Shown: positions 6,024 to 14,298, numbered from the stretch's first letter. The stretch: DNA of 16,450 bases from an uncultured Muribaculaceae bacterium (GCA_910585275.1 CAJUCW010000056.1:1-16450); one strand, 5' to 3'. The notes: generated from the sequence alone by a model not told the origin. Program-made: numbers and translations.

Positions 6024-7259
6024 TCAATATCCTTGATGCTCCAGCGTAAACAAAGTGATTTCGGGATACGCGCTGAACAATCGCGCCGGCATACCGACTT
6101 CTCCCGCACCGATATTAACGTAAAGCCTCGAGGGCTGTCCGTGGTCGTTAAGCCGTTCATACATTCCTCCCCATTGTTCATAACGATAGCGGGCTGGCGA
6201 CCATTTCCAACCGCCGAGGTCTATCATCATCTGCATGGCATGCGTGTGTCCGGCAAGGGAAAGGTCGATGTTGGTGCTGTGAGAAACGACCTGATTCCAA
6301 TGTTCCGGATTATGGGTGAGAAGCACCTTGAAGCGTATGTCGTTCTGATGATAAACCGAATCAGGCGACCCGCTGAGCGCCTTTTCAAGGTCGCCGTAAA
6401 CAGGGAACGGAGGATCGCCCCAGTTCTCTACGCCGATAAGCATGATGCTGTCGTTGCCTCGGGTAATAAATCTTTTCTCGTTATTAAGTAAAGTCCATCC
6501 CATTTCCGCCTGATTTCGTGCAAGACGCTCATTATTGGCCGTGCGGTCTTCAATACGCGACCAATCCACATAATCTCCGTAATCATGGTTGCCGAGAATT
6601 GAAAAAACACCATCTTTTGCCTTGAGTCTTGACAATACGTTGATGAAAGGAGTCAATTCATCTGTTTTTCGATTCACTATATCACCGGTAAAAACGATTA
6701 AATCGGGATGAAGCGAATTTATGGAATCAACAAGATTCGATATGAAAACCGTGTCATTGCCCCAGGTGCCGACATGAATATCACTTATCTGTGCTATTTT
6801 ATAACCGTTAAAAGAAAGCGGCACTTTTGGAGAGGCAATCTGAATCTCGTTGACCACAATCGTCTTCCGGGTAACGCCTACGCCTATCCACATGACGGCA
6901 AGCATTCCCAATCCGGCAATCAATCCAAGCCACTGGGCAGGATGCCATTTCAGTTTGAATCTGCCTAACTTCCGTATCAGTTTCCCGGCCAAAGAAACAA
7001 TCATATACACCAGTTTGGCTGCATAAACCGTAAGATATGAATACAGCATCCACATCAACGAGATTATCCCGGACGACTCCGAACGTTTCGGCAGAAAGAA
7101 TACCACCAAAAGGAAAACCCAACATACGGCGGCAGACACTCCATATACTTTCCACCATACGCCACGACGGGTGGACTTCCTTATATCATGACAGATATAC
7201 CAATCTATCAAAACACTCGCCACCAATAAGACAGCAGCCAATATCAACGGGATTCTCAT
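6024..7259 (-). CDS. Membrane-anchored calcineurin-like metallophosphoesterase
   Basis: This is a 411-residue protein with about four N-terminal hydrophobic segments (roughly 3-20, 38-56, 65-92 and 108-130), followed by a cytoplasmic-type calcineurin phosphoesterase domain. The complete set of metal ligands is visible: DIH (D160, H162), GD (D193), GNHD (223-226), TH (H316) and GHTH (337-340). The layout resembles the YkuE/YaeI branch, some of which act on phospholipid or lipid A precursors. The substrate is not readable from sequence. Its cluster with a phospholipid acyltransferase (20 nt upstream) makes an envelope-lipid role plausible, which is inference. The downstream folK start lies within a few bases of its stop. 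Confidence 0.85.
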   Translation of the reverse strand: MRIPLILAAVLLVASVLIDWYICHDIRKSTRRGVWWKVYGVSAAVCWVFLLVVFFLPKRSESSGIISLMWMLYSYLTVYAAKLVYMIVSLAGKLIRKLGRFKLKWHPAQWLGLIAGLGMLAVMWIGVGVTRKTIVVNEIQIASPKVPLSFNGYKIAQISDIHVGTWGNDTVFISNLVDSINSLHPDLIVFTGDIVNRKTDELTPFINVLSRLKAKDGVFSILGNHDYGDYVDWSRIEDRTANNERLARNQAEMGWTLLNNEKRFITRGNDSIMLIGVENWGDPPFPVYGDLEKALSGSPDSVYHQNDIRFKVLLTHNPEHWNQVVSHSTNIDLSLAGHTHAMQMMIDLGGWKWSPARYRYEQWGGMYERLNDHGQPSRLYVNIGAGEVGMPARLFSAYPEITLFTLEHQGY

Positions 7260-7279
7260 CTCATAATAGATTTTTCAGA

Positions 7280-8455
7280 TCATTCCATGCCCCCCAAAAG
7301 GGAACGGAGCTTGTTGCGAAGAGGATTGGCATACATCGTCAGCAACATCTGCCACATGAATTCCCTCTCCTCTGTAGTAACGTCTGAAACATCGACTTTG
7401 TCAAGTTGCCTGTTGAAATAATCAACAACTTCGTATTTTTTTTCAGGGGTATATTTCCTTTCAAAGCGGTTGGTATCGTGCAGAAGATCGAATGCCACGT
7501 AATTGATATCGAAAATTTCATAACTCCTGTGGATTGCCTGGTCAATCAGACATCCCACATGTTTGGCAGCCCGGTTATTGTCGCCGAAATCACCTATCTG
7601 GTCAAGCTTGCTGTTGATGCGGGGGGTAAGCTGGAAATGCACCTTTCCCTTAAACTGAAGCAACCCGGTTTCCATAGAAAAGAGGTCGTCGCGCTGTGAT
7701 TTTTTATAATCCGGATTACGACGTTTCATAAGGAATTCCTTTACCTTTAGATAATCGTTGGGATCATATTCGTATGAAATGCACACAGGCATAAGGTTGA
7801 TTTCCTTTATCTTATCCATAAAAAGCCCCTGCCCCCCTATCGAAAGCATCTTCACCAAAGAATCCTGGGTGTGGTCGCTGCTGTCTTTAGCACGCCCTTC
7901 CCTTTGGGCAATCCATACGGACTCATGCTTCTCAAGTATGCAATAATGGATATAGGCGGAAAGTTTCTTGGCAGCTTCCAAACCCTCGCGCAAACCGGTG
8001 TTACGCTTTACAATAAAGCTCTTATTAAGGCGTACAAGGTCAGTAATCCAATCGTATATCAAAAGATTGTTGCCTATAGCCACCTCCGAGGTCGGGAAAC
8101 CGCGACGGAGAAAAGCGAGATTGAGAAACGAAGCATCAAGCACTATGTCGCGATGGTTCGTAATAAACGTGTAACTCAACGACGGGTTCAGATATTTCAC
8201 CCCTCCGAGGGTTATCCCCGACGTAGTGGTTTTAGCAAGCATCTCCAGGAAAGGGAACATTATTCGCGTCTGGAAATCATGCTTGTTGTCAATTTTGAGA
8301 AGTTCCTCAATCAACGACGGCACATCCTTTGGCGGCATCGTATAGTTGACGGCATGAAGGAATCCCGGCTCCTTGACAAGCTGCTCCATTTTGGCATGGA
8401 ATTCGGAATCGTCGTATGGTGCTATGTCATTGAAATTATATTCTTGCTGACTCAT
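7280..8455 (-). CDS. PlsC-like acyltransferase (1-acyl-sn-glycerol-3-phosphate acyltransferase family)
   Basis: This is a 391-residue protein of the PlsC/LPLAT superfamily, which transfers acyl chains to lysophospholipids or related acceptors at the inner membrane. The catalytic block is ITNHRDIVLDASFLN (residues 98-112), in which the His and the second Asp are separated by five residues (HX5D) rather than the classical HX4D; D103 is a closer acidic residue. A downstream REGRAKDSS (185-193) fits the EG-containing phosphate-binding motif. There is no obvious transmembrane helix, and long N- and C-terminal extensions surround the acyltransferase core, giving a protein longer than classical PlsC (about 245 residues). 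The physiological acceptor is unknown. It is the first gene of a minus-strand cluster with the metallophosphoesterase and folK. Confidence 0.8.
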   Translation of the reverse strand: MSQQEYNFNDIAPYDDSEFHAKMEQLVKEPGFLHAVNYTMPPKDVPSLIEELLKIDNKHDFQTRIMFPFLEMLAKTTTSGITLGGVKYLNPSLSYTFITNHRDIVLDASFLNLAFLRRGFPTSEVAIGNNLLIYDWITDLVRLNKSFIVKRNTGLREGLEAAKKLSAYIHYCILEKHESVWIAQREGRAKDSSDHTQDSLVKMLSIGGQGLFMDKIKEINLMPVCISYEYDPNDYLKVKEFLMKRRNPDYKKSQRDDLFSMETGLLQFKGKVHFQLTPRINSKLDQIGDFGDNNRAAKHVGCLIDQAIHRSYEIFDINYVAFDLLHDTNRFERKYTPEKKYEVVDYFNRQLDKVDVSDVTTEEREFMWQMLLTMYANPLRNKLRSLLGGME

Positions 8456-8524
8456 TATGTTTCAGTTTTTCATTTCCCCTCAAAGCAATATGCTATTAAC
8501 GAAACGGGGAATCTTTCTCGTTTG

Positions 8525-8532
8525 CAAAGTTA
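8525..8532 (-). promoter_or_regulatory. Candidate -7 element for the acyltransferase cluster
   Basis: TAACTTTG on the minus strand matches the Bacteroidota -7 consensus. I see no TTG at the usual 19-21 nt upstream. Transcription from here would leave a leader of about 65 nt before the ATG at 8455. The rest of the 139-nt gap between the acyltransferase and the RluD-type gene shows nothing else that I can support. Confidence 0.45.
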
Positions 8533-8594
8533 ATGCTAAACTCCGGAAATTAAAAACAACCGATGATAAAAGTTTTACGGCCTCGCCATATTTA

Positions 8595-9680
8595 TTACTC
8601 AGTCTTGCGATAAGACCTCCACTTATCAATAAGGGCGGTCATGTCGGCAGGGATTTCCGATTCGAAATCCATTTCTTCGCCTGTGGTCGGATGGACGAAA
8701 CCCAGGGTGCGCGCATGCAACGCCTGCCGGGGACACGTCTGGAAACAATTCTCCACAAACTGCCTGTATTTGGCAAACGTGGTACCCTTCAGAATACGGT
8801 CGCCCCCATAGCGGGCATCGTTGAAAAGGGGATGGCCCTTACTCAACATATGGACACGAATCTGGTGGGTCCTACCGGTCTCGAGCACACATTTCACAAC
8901 CGTCACATATCCGAACCGTTCCAACACCTTAAAATGGGTAACGGCATGTTTGCCTACGTTCGGGTCGTCCATCACGGCCATCTGAAGTTTGTTTTTAGGA
9001 TTTCGGGCAATGTTTCCCACTATTGTCCCTGAATCCGAATCGAAATCGCCCCACACTACCGCCACATATTCCCTTCTTGTAGTCTTATGGAAAAACTGGC
9101 TGCCGAGATGCGTTTTTGCTTCAGGGGTCTTCGCCACCACCAGAAGCCCGGAGGTGTCTTTGTCGATTCTGTGGACAAGACCGAGACGCGGGTCGCTGAC
9201 ATCATAATCCGGATTATCTTTAAAATGCCATGCGAGCGCATTGACGAGAGTGCCGCTATAATTGCCGTGGCCGGGATGCACCACAAGTCCGGCCGGTTTG
9301 TCAACCACCAGCAAATCCGCATCCTCATATACTATATTCAACGGTATGTTTTCGGCTATTATCTCGAATTCATATCTCGGACGGTCCATTACGATGCTTA
9401 CCACATCGCCCGGTTTCACCTTATAACTCGATTTCGCGGGTTTCCCGTTCACAATTATACAGCCGGCATCGGCAGCCTGTTGTATGCGGTTGCGCGATGT
9501 TTTCTCCATCCTATCGACAAGAAACTTGTCAACCCGAATCATCTGTTGCCCCTTGTCGGCGACAAAACGGAAATGCTCATACATTTCCTGTCCGTCCTCC
9601 GTCACGAACGAAGGTTCTTCGAGAGAATCGTTTTCCATTCCGTCGTCAATATCAGACGTGAATCTTTCAGCTTCTGCCAT
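8595..9680 (-). CDS. rluD: RluD-type 23S rRNA pseudouridine synthase
   Basis: This is a 361-residue RluA-family enzyme that isomerises uridine to pseudouridine in rRNA. An acidic N-terminal extension of about 40 residues precedes an S4 RNA-binding domain (about 48-98, with RVDKFLVDRM and IIVNGKPAKSSYKVKPGD). The catalytic domain carries LVVDKPAGLVVHPG (124-137) and the signature HRIDKDTSG (170-178) with catalytic D173. The domain order and S4 presence fit RluD rather than RluA, but family paralogues (RluC, RluD) are hard to separate by eye. It lies 12 nt downstream of the PASTA gene and is presumably co-transcribed with it. Confidence 0.88.
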   Translation of the reverse strand: MAEAERFTSDIDDGMENDSLEEPSFVTEDGQEMYEHFRFVADKGQQMIRVDKFLVDRMEKTSRNRIQQAADAGCIIVNGKPAKSSYKVKPGDVVSIVMDRPRYEFEIIAENIPLNIVYEDADLLVVDKPAGLVVHPGHGNYSGTLVNALAWHFKDNPDYDVSDPRLGLVHRIDKDTSGLLVVAKTPEAKTHLGSQFFHKTTRREYVAVVWGDFDSDSGTIVGNIARNPKNKLQMAVMDDPNVGKHAVTHFKVLERFGYVTVVKCVLETGRTHQIRVHMLSKGHPLFNDARYGGDRILKGTTFAKYRQFVENCFQTCPRQALHARTLGFVHPTTGEEMDFESEIPADMTALIDKWRSYRKTE

Positions 9681-9692
9681 ATCGTAGTTACG

Positions 9693-10463
9693 TTATTCAA
9701 TAAAAACGGGGTCTTCATCCTGCTCCGGATTCTCCTGCCCGGAAACCTCAGGCTCTTCCACCGGAATATCTTCGGAATAATCGGAATCTCCTTCGTTGAT
9801 ATATCTCACGTATTCTTCAGCTTGCAACGAATCGCGCAAGGCGCCGAGACGACCGTCTGACACTTCCACAACGATACGGGCATTGACAGGCACTTTTTCA
9901 GTCTTTTTCACAACCCTTCCGTTTGCCGTAACCTTTACTATGCGGTCGCTTTCGCCAAGCACGGTCATAACTTTTATATGTTTGAACCCGAGCTCCTCAA
10001 GGCGCGACATACCTTGCCTGAAAGGGAAACCTTTCAATGCATCGTCGCCCGGATTGTTGTCATCGTCCATCACAACCTCCTTGGGATGGACGGCATTTAT
10101 ATACAGGAATATCTTACGACCCGGCTTCACTGAAGCCCCCGACTTCGGAAACTGCTCGATTACATATCCGGGCTTTACGTCTTCCTTATAGAGAGAATCG
10201 CGGATGTCTATACGGAACCCCTTCTCATGAAGCACCTTTATGGCATCTGTATATGACATGTTCTCGACCTTCGGCACAATGTCGCGTTCGCCATGCTTAG
10301 TAAAAAGCTGAAGCGACAAAAACACTATCCAAAGCCCGAGAAAAGCCACGATAATGATAACTATTACATTCGCAAGAACAGGATGGCGGGCTATGAACCC
10401 TTCCCCACCGTTTTTCTGATTGCCGTTTACTTTCAATGTCTTATATTTTATAATCAATGGCAT
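9693..10463 (-). CDS. PASTA-domain membrane protein
   Basis: This is 256 residues. A short cytoplasmic N terminus is followed by one transmembrane helix (about 30-55) and two extracytoplasmic PASTA repeats (about 60-125 and 140-203), the first opening IVPKVENMSYTDAIKVLHEKGF. A strongly acidic low-complexity tail (about 219-256) ends the protein. PASTA repeats in Firmicutes and Actinobacteria sense peptidoglycan fragments on Ser/Thr kinases and penicillin-binding proteins. Here no kinase or transpeptidase domain is attached, so the role is unknown. ATG 10463 was chosen over a GTG immediately before it. It pairs with the RluD-type gene downstream. Confidence 0.82.
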   Translation of the reverse strand: MPLIIKYKTLKVNGNQKNGGEGFIARHPVLANVIVIIIVAFLGLWIVFLSLQLFTKHGERDIVPKVENMSYTDAIKVLHEKGFRIDIRDSLYKEDVKPGYVIEQFPKSGASVKPGRKIFLYINAVHPKEVVMDDDNNPGDDALKGFPFRQGMSRLEELGFKHIKVMTVLGESDRIVKVTANGRVVKKTEKVPVNARIVVEVSDGRLGALRDSLQAEEYVRYINEGDSDYSEDIPVEEPEVSGQENPEQDEDPVFIE

Positions 10464-10513
10464 CACGCATCAATCTGAGACGAAACGCCACAACATATTA
10501 CACTTTCAAGCCC

Positions 10514-10521
10514 CAAAGTTA
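10514..10521 (-). promoter_or_regulatory. Candidate -7 element for the PASTA-rluD operon
   Basis: TAACTTTG on the minus strand matches the Bacteroidota -7 consensus and would give a leader of about 40-45 nt. The -33 TTG is not clear. It lies in a 202-nt divergent intergenic region shared with bamD. Confidence 0.5.
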
Positions 10522-10636
10522 ACGAAAAATTTCCTAACACCAGTCATTTCCTCTCCAAACTATAGATGCGAACCATTTAATTCTTAATAAATCTAAAGAA
10601 TGGACGCGATTTTTTCATCTTTAAGGATTTTTTTAT

Positions 10637-10644
10637 TAACTTTG
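10637..10644 (+). promoter_or_regulatory. Candidate -7 element for bamD-rpoZ
   Basis: TAACTTTG matches the consensus exactly. The region 20 nt upstream is T-rich but lacks TTG. The expected start of transcription is near 10650, about 15 nt before the bamD ATG at 10666. Confidence 0.55.
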
Positions 10645-10665
10645 CACCTCAAAGCGTAAAAATTG

Positions 10666-11466
10666 ATGCGTAGATTCTTATATTTCATACCACTCCTCCT
10701 ACTGTTTTCCTCCTGTGGAGAATACAACAAGGTGCTTAAAAGCAAAGACGTGGATTATAGGTTCGACTTTGCGAAACGCGCTTTCGACAAAAGAAAGTTC
10801 ACCCAGGCGGCCACCGTGTTGGAAACCATTTATACCCCCCTGCGCGGAGGGCCGAATGGTGAGGAAGCACTGTTCCTTCTCGCCATGTCGTATTACGAAA
10901 ACAAGGACTATCTGAATTCCGGAGTCTATTTCAAGACATATTATTCCAGATATCCGAAAGGGAAATTCGCAGAGCTCGCCAGATTCTATTCGGGCTACGG
11001 GTATTATCTCGATTCTCCCGATCCCCAGCTTGACCAAAGCCAGACGATAAAGGCAATCGAAGAACTTCAAGGTTTTCTCGATTATTTTCCCAACAGCGAC
11101 CGTGTGACGATTGCACAGAATGCAATCTTTGAGATGCAAGACAAACTTACTCTTAAAGAGTTGCAAAACGCCCAACTTTATTACAACCTCGGGAATTTCA
11201 CCGGCAATAATTACGAAGCCGCCATCATCACAGCCCAGAATGCCCTTAAGGAATACCCTTATTCAAAATATAGGGAAGACTTTGAACTTTTAATTCTGAA
11301 GGCCAAATATCAGGAGGCAAGGCTCAGTATCAATGAACGCCAGGCCGACCGTTATCGCGATGTGGTTGATGAATATTTTTCCTACATCAACAACTATCCC
11401 GATTCAAAGAACCGCCGCGAAGCCGACAACATCTACGAGATTGCCCGCAAACACGTGCAGGAATAA
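10666..11466 (+). CDS. bamD: Outer membrane protein assembly factor BamD
   Basis: This is a 266-residue lipoprotein of the BAM complex, the machine that folds beta-barrel proteins into the outer membrane. The signal peptide ends with lipobox LFSSC (Cys17), so the protein is anchored to the inner face of the outer membrane. The mature region is made of TPR-like helical repeats, with typical lines such as ALFLLAMSYYENKDYLNSG, YYSRYPKGKFAELARFYSG and IIAQNALKEYPYSKYREDF-type units. The length is close to Escherichia coli BamD. ATG 10666 was preferred over the TTG directly upstream. It is followed by rpoZ after 59 nt, as is usual in Bacteroidota. Confidence 0.9.
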   Translation: MRRFLYFIPLLLLFSSCGEYNKVLKSKDVDYRFDFAKRAFDKRKFTQAATVLETIYTPLRGGPNGEEALFLLAMSYYENKDYLNSGVYFKTYYSRYPKGKFAELARFYSGYGYYLDSPDPQLDQSQTIKAIEELQGFLDYFPNSDRVTIAQNAIFEMQDKLTLKELQNAQLYYNLGNFTGNNYEAAIITAQNALKEYPYSKYREDFELLILKAKYQEARLSINERQADRYRDVVDEYFSYINNYPDSKNRREADNIYEIARKHVQE

Positions 11467-11525
11467 AAACCTCCGCCTCATTAATTTTAATGTAAAAAGT
11501 TTATCTAAATCATATATTCTCCGTC

Positions 11526-11861
11526 ATGGATTATAAAAAAACCAACGCTCCGCTCAACACTGTGACCCGCGACATGATCGCGATGGCTGAACAGACAGGA
11601 AACGTCTATGAAACCGTTTGCATCATCGGCAAACGTGCCAATCAGATTGCCGTGGAGATGAAGAAAGAACTTGAGAAAAAACTCCAGGAATTCGCCTCTA
11701 CCGACAATCTCGAAGAAGTTTCGGAAAACCGCGAACAAATCGAGATTTCGCGCTTCTACGAGAAATTGCCGAAACCAACTCTGATTGCCACTCAAGAATA
11801 CATTGAGCACAAACTCTATTTTGCCAATCCGGCTAAAGAGAGAGACCGTCTCAATGATTGA
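11526..11861 (+). CDS. rpoZ: RNA polymerase omega subunit
   Basis: This 111-residue protein is the Bacteroidota form of omega (Rpb6-like), which stabilises the beta-prime subunit in RNA polymerase. The Rpb6-type core is at the N terminus: NTVTRDMIAMAE (11-22) and VCIIGKRANQIAVEM (31-45). It is followed by a charged helix and a conserved tail with EISRFYEKLPKPTLIATQEY. It follows bamD, and a strong terminator lies just after it. I see no separate promoter in the 59-nt AT-rich gap to bamD, so co-transcription is likely. Confidence 0.88.
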   Translation: MDYKKTNAPLNTVTRDMIAMAEQTGNVYETVCIIGKRANQIAVEMKKELEKKLQEFASTDNLEEVSENREQIEISRFYEKLPKPTLIATQEYIEHKLYFANPAKERDRLND

Positions 11862-11892
11862 TTCAAATAGTTTTTTTTGGAGTATGACATAT

Positions 11893-11920
11893 AAGCCGGA
11901 ACCATATTCCGGCTTTTTTT
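11893..11920 (+). terminator. Rho-independent terminator after bamD-rpoZ
   Basis: A perfect 9-bp stem (AAGCCGGAA 11893-11901 with TTCCGGCTT 11907-11915) has a 5-nt loop and runs into seven T residues (11914-11920). It ends only 4 nt before the start codon of the next gene at 11925. Confidence 0.88.
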
Positions 11921-11924
11921 AATT

Positions 11925-12959
11925 ATGAAGAATACCACGATCGCGCTTCATTATTTCAATCCCGAGACAGATTATGCCCTCGCCTGCGGAAGGAAACACT
12001 ATAACCCTCCTAAAAAGATTGCACTGTTCAAGCGCGAGATGCGGCTCTTTCCAGCTACTTTTGCAAGAAAAGGAGATTACATCGTTGTCGATGATGCCGT
12101 CGAAAGCAATTCCGACTCCAATCCATATTCCGATGCAATCGACGGCAACGGCCTGACCATAGTCACTTTGAAAGAACTTCCTTCGGTCATTGCCGGATTG
12201 GGAAGAGAAAATGTGGAATTCAAGCCCTGGGGCTGGAACCATTCTCTGCTACATAAGATGCTTGATACGGGCATCCCTACCCCATTGCTGAAAACCGAGG
12301 CTGAAATCGACAAACTGCGCGAACTTTCGCACCGACGCACCTCCATCATAATGCAGCGTTCCCTCTCGCAATCACTTGCAGGTATAAACGTACCTGTTGC
12401 CACGGAATGCTGCGATGTAGAAACTGCGATGAAGTTTCTTCTCCAAGAGGGCGATGCGTATTTTAAAATGCCATGGAGCAGTTCGGGCAGAGGAGTGATT
12501 CATGCCGCAGATATGAGCCATGACAAGGTAGAAGAATGGATTTCGGGAGCCATACGGAAACAGGGATCAGTCTTGGCGGAAAAAGCATTTAAACGGTCGG
12601 GTGATTTTGCAACGGAATGGGAATGCAAGAACGGAAAAGCCCGTTTTTTAGGACTATCTCTGTTTAAAACCTCTTCGTCAGGGCGCTACTCCGGCAATGT
12701 TGCAGCTTCTCAGGAAACAATATGCAACGTGTTATGCCGACTCACGCCCTTCTGGAACGACAATATTATCGCAGCTCAAAAAAGAGCACTCGACGTGATA
12801 ATAGCCCCATATTATTCCGGACCGGCAGGAATCGACATGCTCTCGACCGATGACGGCCGGCTAAACCCTTTGGTGGAAATCAACCTCCGACAGACAATGG
12901 GGATGGCTGCAATATGTTCATGGCATAACCAACATCAACACGCAAATCAACTGACATAA
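11925..12959 (+). CDS. ATP-grasp-like protein of unknown substrate
   Basis: This is a 344-residue protein that I do not recognise as a named enzyme, but it looks like an ATP-grasp ligase. The N terminus LHYFNPETDYALA (8-20) resembles a conserved block of uncharacterised Bacteroidota proteins. In the middle, DAYFKMPWSSSGRGVIHA (177-194) resembles the ATP-binding strand and flexible Gly/Ser loop, with K181. SVLAEKAF (215-222) fits the hinge acidic residue. Near the end, AGIDML (301-306) and PLVEINLR (315-322) fit the metal-binding D and ExN pair. ATP-grasp enzymes usually join a carboxylate to an amine or thiol through an acyl phosphate. The substrate cannot be inferred. It heads a close-packed group with the DUF2520 protein (4 nt downstream), kdsC and maf, and its start codon lies right behind a terminator. 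Confidence 0.72.
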   Translation: MKNTTIALHYFNPETDYALACGRKHYNPPKKIALFKREMRLFPATFARKGDYIVVDDAVESNSDSNPYSDAIDGNGLTIVTLKELPSVIAGLGRENVEFKPWGWNHSLLHKMLDTGIPTPLLKTEAEIDKLRELSHRRTSIIMQRSLSQSLAGINVPVATECCDVETAMKFLLQEGDAYFKMPWSSSGRGVIHAADMSHDKVEEWISGAIRKQGSVLAEKAFKRSGDFATEWECKNGKARFLGLSLFKTSSSGRYSGNVAASQETICNVLCRLTPFWNDNIIAAQKRALDVIIAPYYSGPAGIDMLSTDDGRLNPLVEINLRQTMGMAAICSWHNQHQHANQLT

Positions 12960-12963
12960 GGTA

Positions 12964-13749
12964 ATGGATAATAATACCGGATTTATACCTTGCAAAAGGC
13001 GCATAACCATCGTAGGCACAGGCAATGTGGGGACACATCTTGCCAAAGCATTGACGAGGCAAAGATATGACGTGTCGCTAATCGGATCCCGAATGTTGAC
13101 AGGACTGCCCGAAAGAAGCGATGTAATCCTAATCGCTGTCAAAGATGATGCAATCGCCGAAACCGCTAAGAAACTTAAAGGAAAAGCGTGGTGCATAGCC
13201 CACACATCGGGATCAGTGCCTATGGCAGTCCTGGAAGGGTGTGCGGACGCCATCGGCGTGTTTTACCCGATGCAGACGTTCTCAAAAGATGTGGAACTGA
13301 ATTACTCGGATATACCATTCTTCATCGAGGGAAATTCCAGAGAAGCCGAAACAGTTTTATCTGAAATCGCGCGTTCGATTTCCGGAAACGTAAGGCTTGC
13401 AAACTCCGCCGACAGAAAAAAACTACATCTGGCTGCCGTGTTCGCATGCAATTTCACCAACCATCTTATGGCCATAGCCGACGATATCCTTAAAGAGAAC
13501 GGAATGGACTACACCGTGATGTTGCCCTTGCTCAGGCAAACAATCGACAAACTCCACTCCGTCCCCCCCTCGCAGGCACAGACAGGGCCGGCGGCAAGGC
13601 TTGACCGAAACGTGCTCGACGCCCACATAGACATGCTTAAAGGAGAACGACATCTGAAAGAGCTATATGAAGAAATGACAGCCCAGATAATCCTTAAGAC
13701 CCATAACAACAGAATTTTCACAATTTCCGACAACCAACTGCAAAAATGA
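12964..13749 (+). CDS. Rossmann-fold and DUF2520 domain protein
   Basis: This is a 261-residue protein resembling NADP-dependent oxidoreductases of the pyrroline-5-carboxylate reductase/F420-dependent type. The dinucleotide motif is ITIVGTGNVGTHLAKAL (14-30, GxGxxG at 18-23), followed by HTSGS (80-84) and GVFYPMQTFS (98-107). The C-terminal DUF2520 domain contains HLAAVFACNFTNHL (155-168) and TGPAARLD (207-214). The family is widespread in Bacteroidota and lacks an established reaction. Its stop overlaps the kdsC start by 4 nt (ATGA), indicating translational coupling. Confidence 0.85.
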   Translation: MDNNTGFIPCKRRITIVGTGNVGTHLAKALTRQRYDVSLIGSRMLTGLPERSDVILIAVKDDAIAETAKKLKGKAWCIAHTSGSVPMAVLEGCADAIGVFYPMQTFSKDVELNYSDIPFFIEGNSREAETVLSEIARSISGNVRLANSADRKKLHLAAVFACNFTNHLMAIADDILKENGMDYTVMLPLLRQTIDKLHSVPPSQAQTGPAARLDRNVLDAHIDMLKGERHLKELYEEMTAQIILKTHNNRIFTISDNQLQK

Positions 13750-14270
13750 GTTCTATAAGCTACGACCTTACCAAGATAAAAGCGTTCGCTTTCGATGTGG
13801 ACGGCGTTTTGTCTCCATCCACCATACCTCTCGGCGCTGACGGTTACCCGTGCCGGATGGTGAATATAAAAGACGGCTATGCACTCCAGCTCGCCGTGAA
13901 AAGAGGATATAAAATCGCCATAATAACCGGCGGCAAATCCGAAGCTGTAAAAATCAGATTCGAGTCGCTCGGCATACACGACATCTATATGGGAGCTTCA
14001 AAAAAACTTCCAATTCTAAAAGAATGGATGGCAAAACACGGTCTGGAAATGGACGAGGTCGCTTTTATGGGCGATGATATCCCCGACCTGACTTGCCTTA
14101 GGAGCGTCGGACTCCCGACAGCACCGTTCGACGCCGTGTGGGAAGTGAAAGAGACGGCTGTTTATATTTCGAAATTCTCCGGAGGCTACGGCTGCGCACG
14201 CGACATTCTTGAGCAAACCATGAAGGCTCAGGAAATGTGGATGTCTGATGCGGAAGCGTTCGGATGGTAA
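13746..14270 (+). CDS. kdsC: 3-deoxy-D-manno-octulosonate 8-phosphate phosphatase
   Basis: This is a 174-residue HAD-superfamily phosphatase that releases Kdo from Kdo-8-phosphate for the inner core of lipopolysaccharide. The HAD nucleophile motif is FDVDGVL (D17 nucleophile, D19), then TGGKSEAV (61-68, motif II), K86/K87 in GASKK, and motif III GDDIPDL (109-115). The C-terminal segment FSGGYGCARDILEQ is typical of KdsC. The cap-less length (about 170) and tetrameric-family features fit. It is translationally coupled to the DUF2520 gene, and maf follows 28 nt downstream. Confidence 0.9.
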   Translation: MSSISYDLTKIKAFAFDVDGVLSPSTIPLGADGYPCRMVNIKDGYALQLAVKRGYKIAIITGGKSEAVKIRFESLGIHDIYMGASKKLPILKEWMAKHGLEMDEVAFMGDDIPDLTCLRSVGLPTAPFDAVWEVKETAVYISKFSGGYGCARDILEQTMKAQEMWMSDAEAFGW

Positions 14271-14298
14271 GAAAATCAACAGAAATAAAACAAAGGAA

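Noticed and set aside
7871..8533. A 220-codon plus-strand frame opposite the acyltransferase
   Set aside because: The minus strand encodes a protein with clear acyltransferase motifs across the same bases. The plus frame has no family pattern.
9087..9860. A 257-codon plus-strand frame opposite the rluD-type gene and the end of the PASTA gene
   Set aside because: It crosses the boundary between two genuine minus-strand genes and shows no domain or signal peptide of its own.
11870..11880. A promoter in the T-rich run before the rpoZ terminator
   Set aside because: TTTG is present, but no TA lies two bases upstream of it and no TTG lies at the right distance, so it does not meet the consensus.
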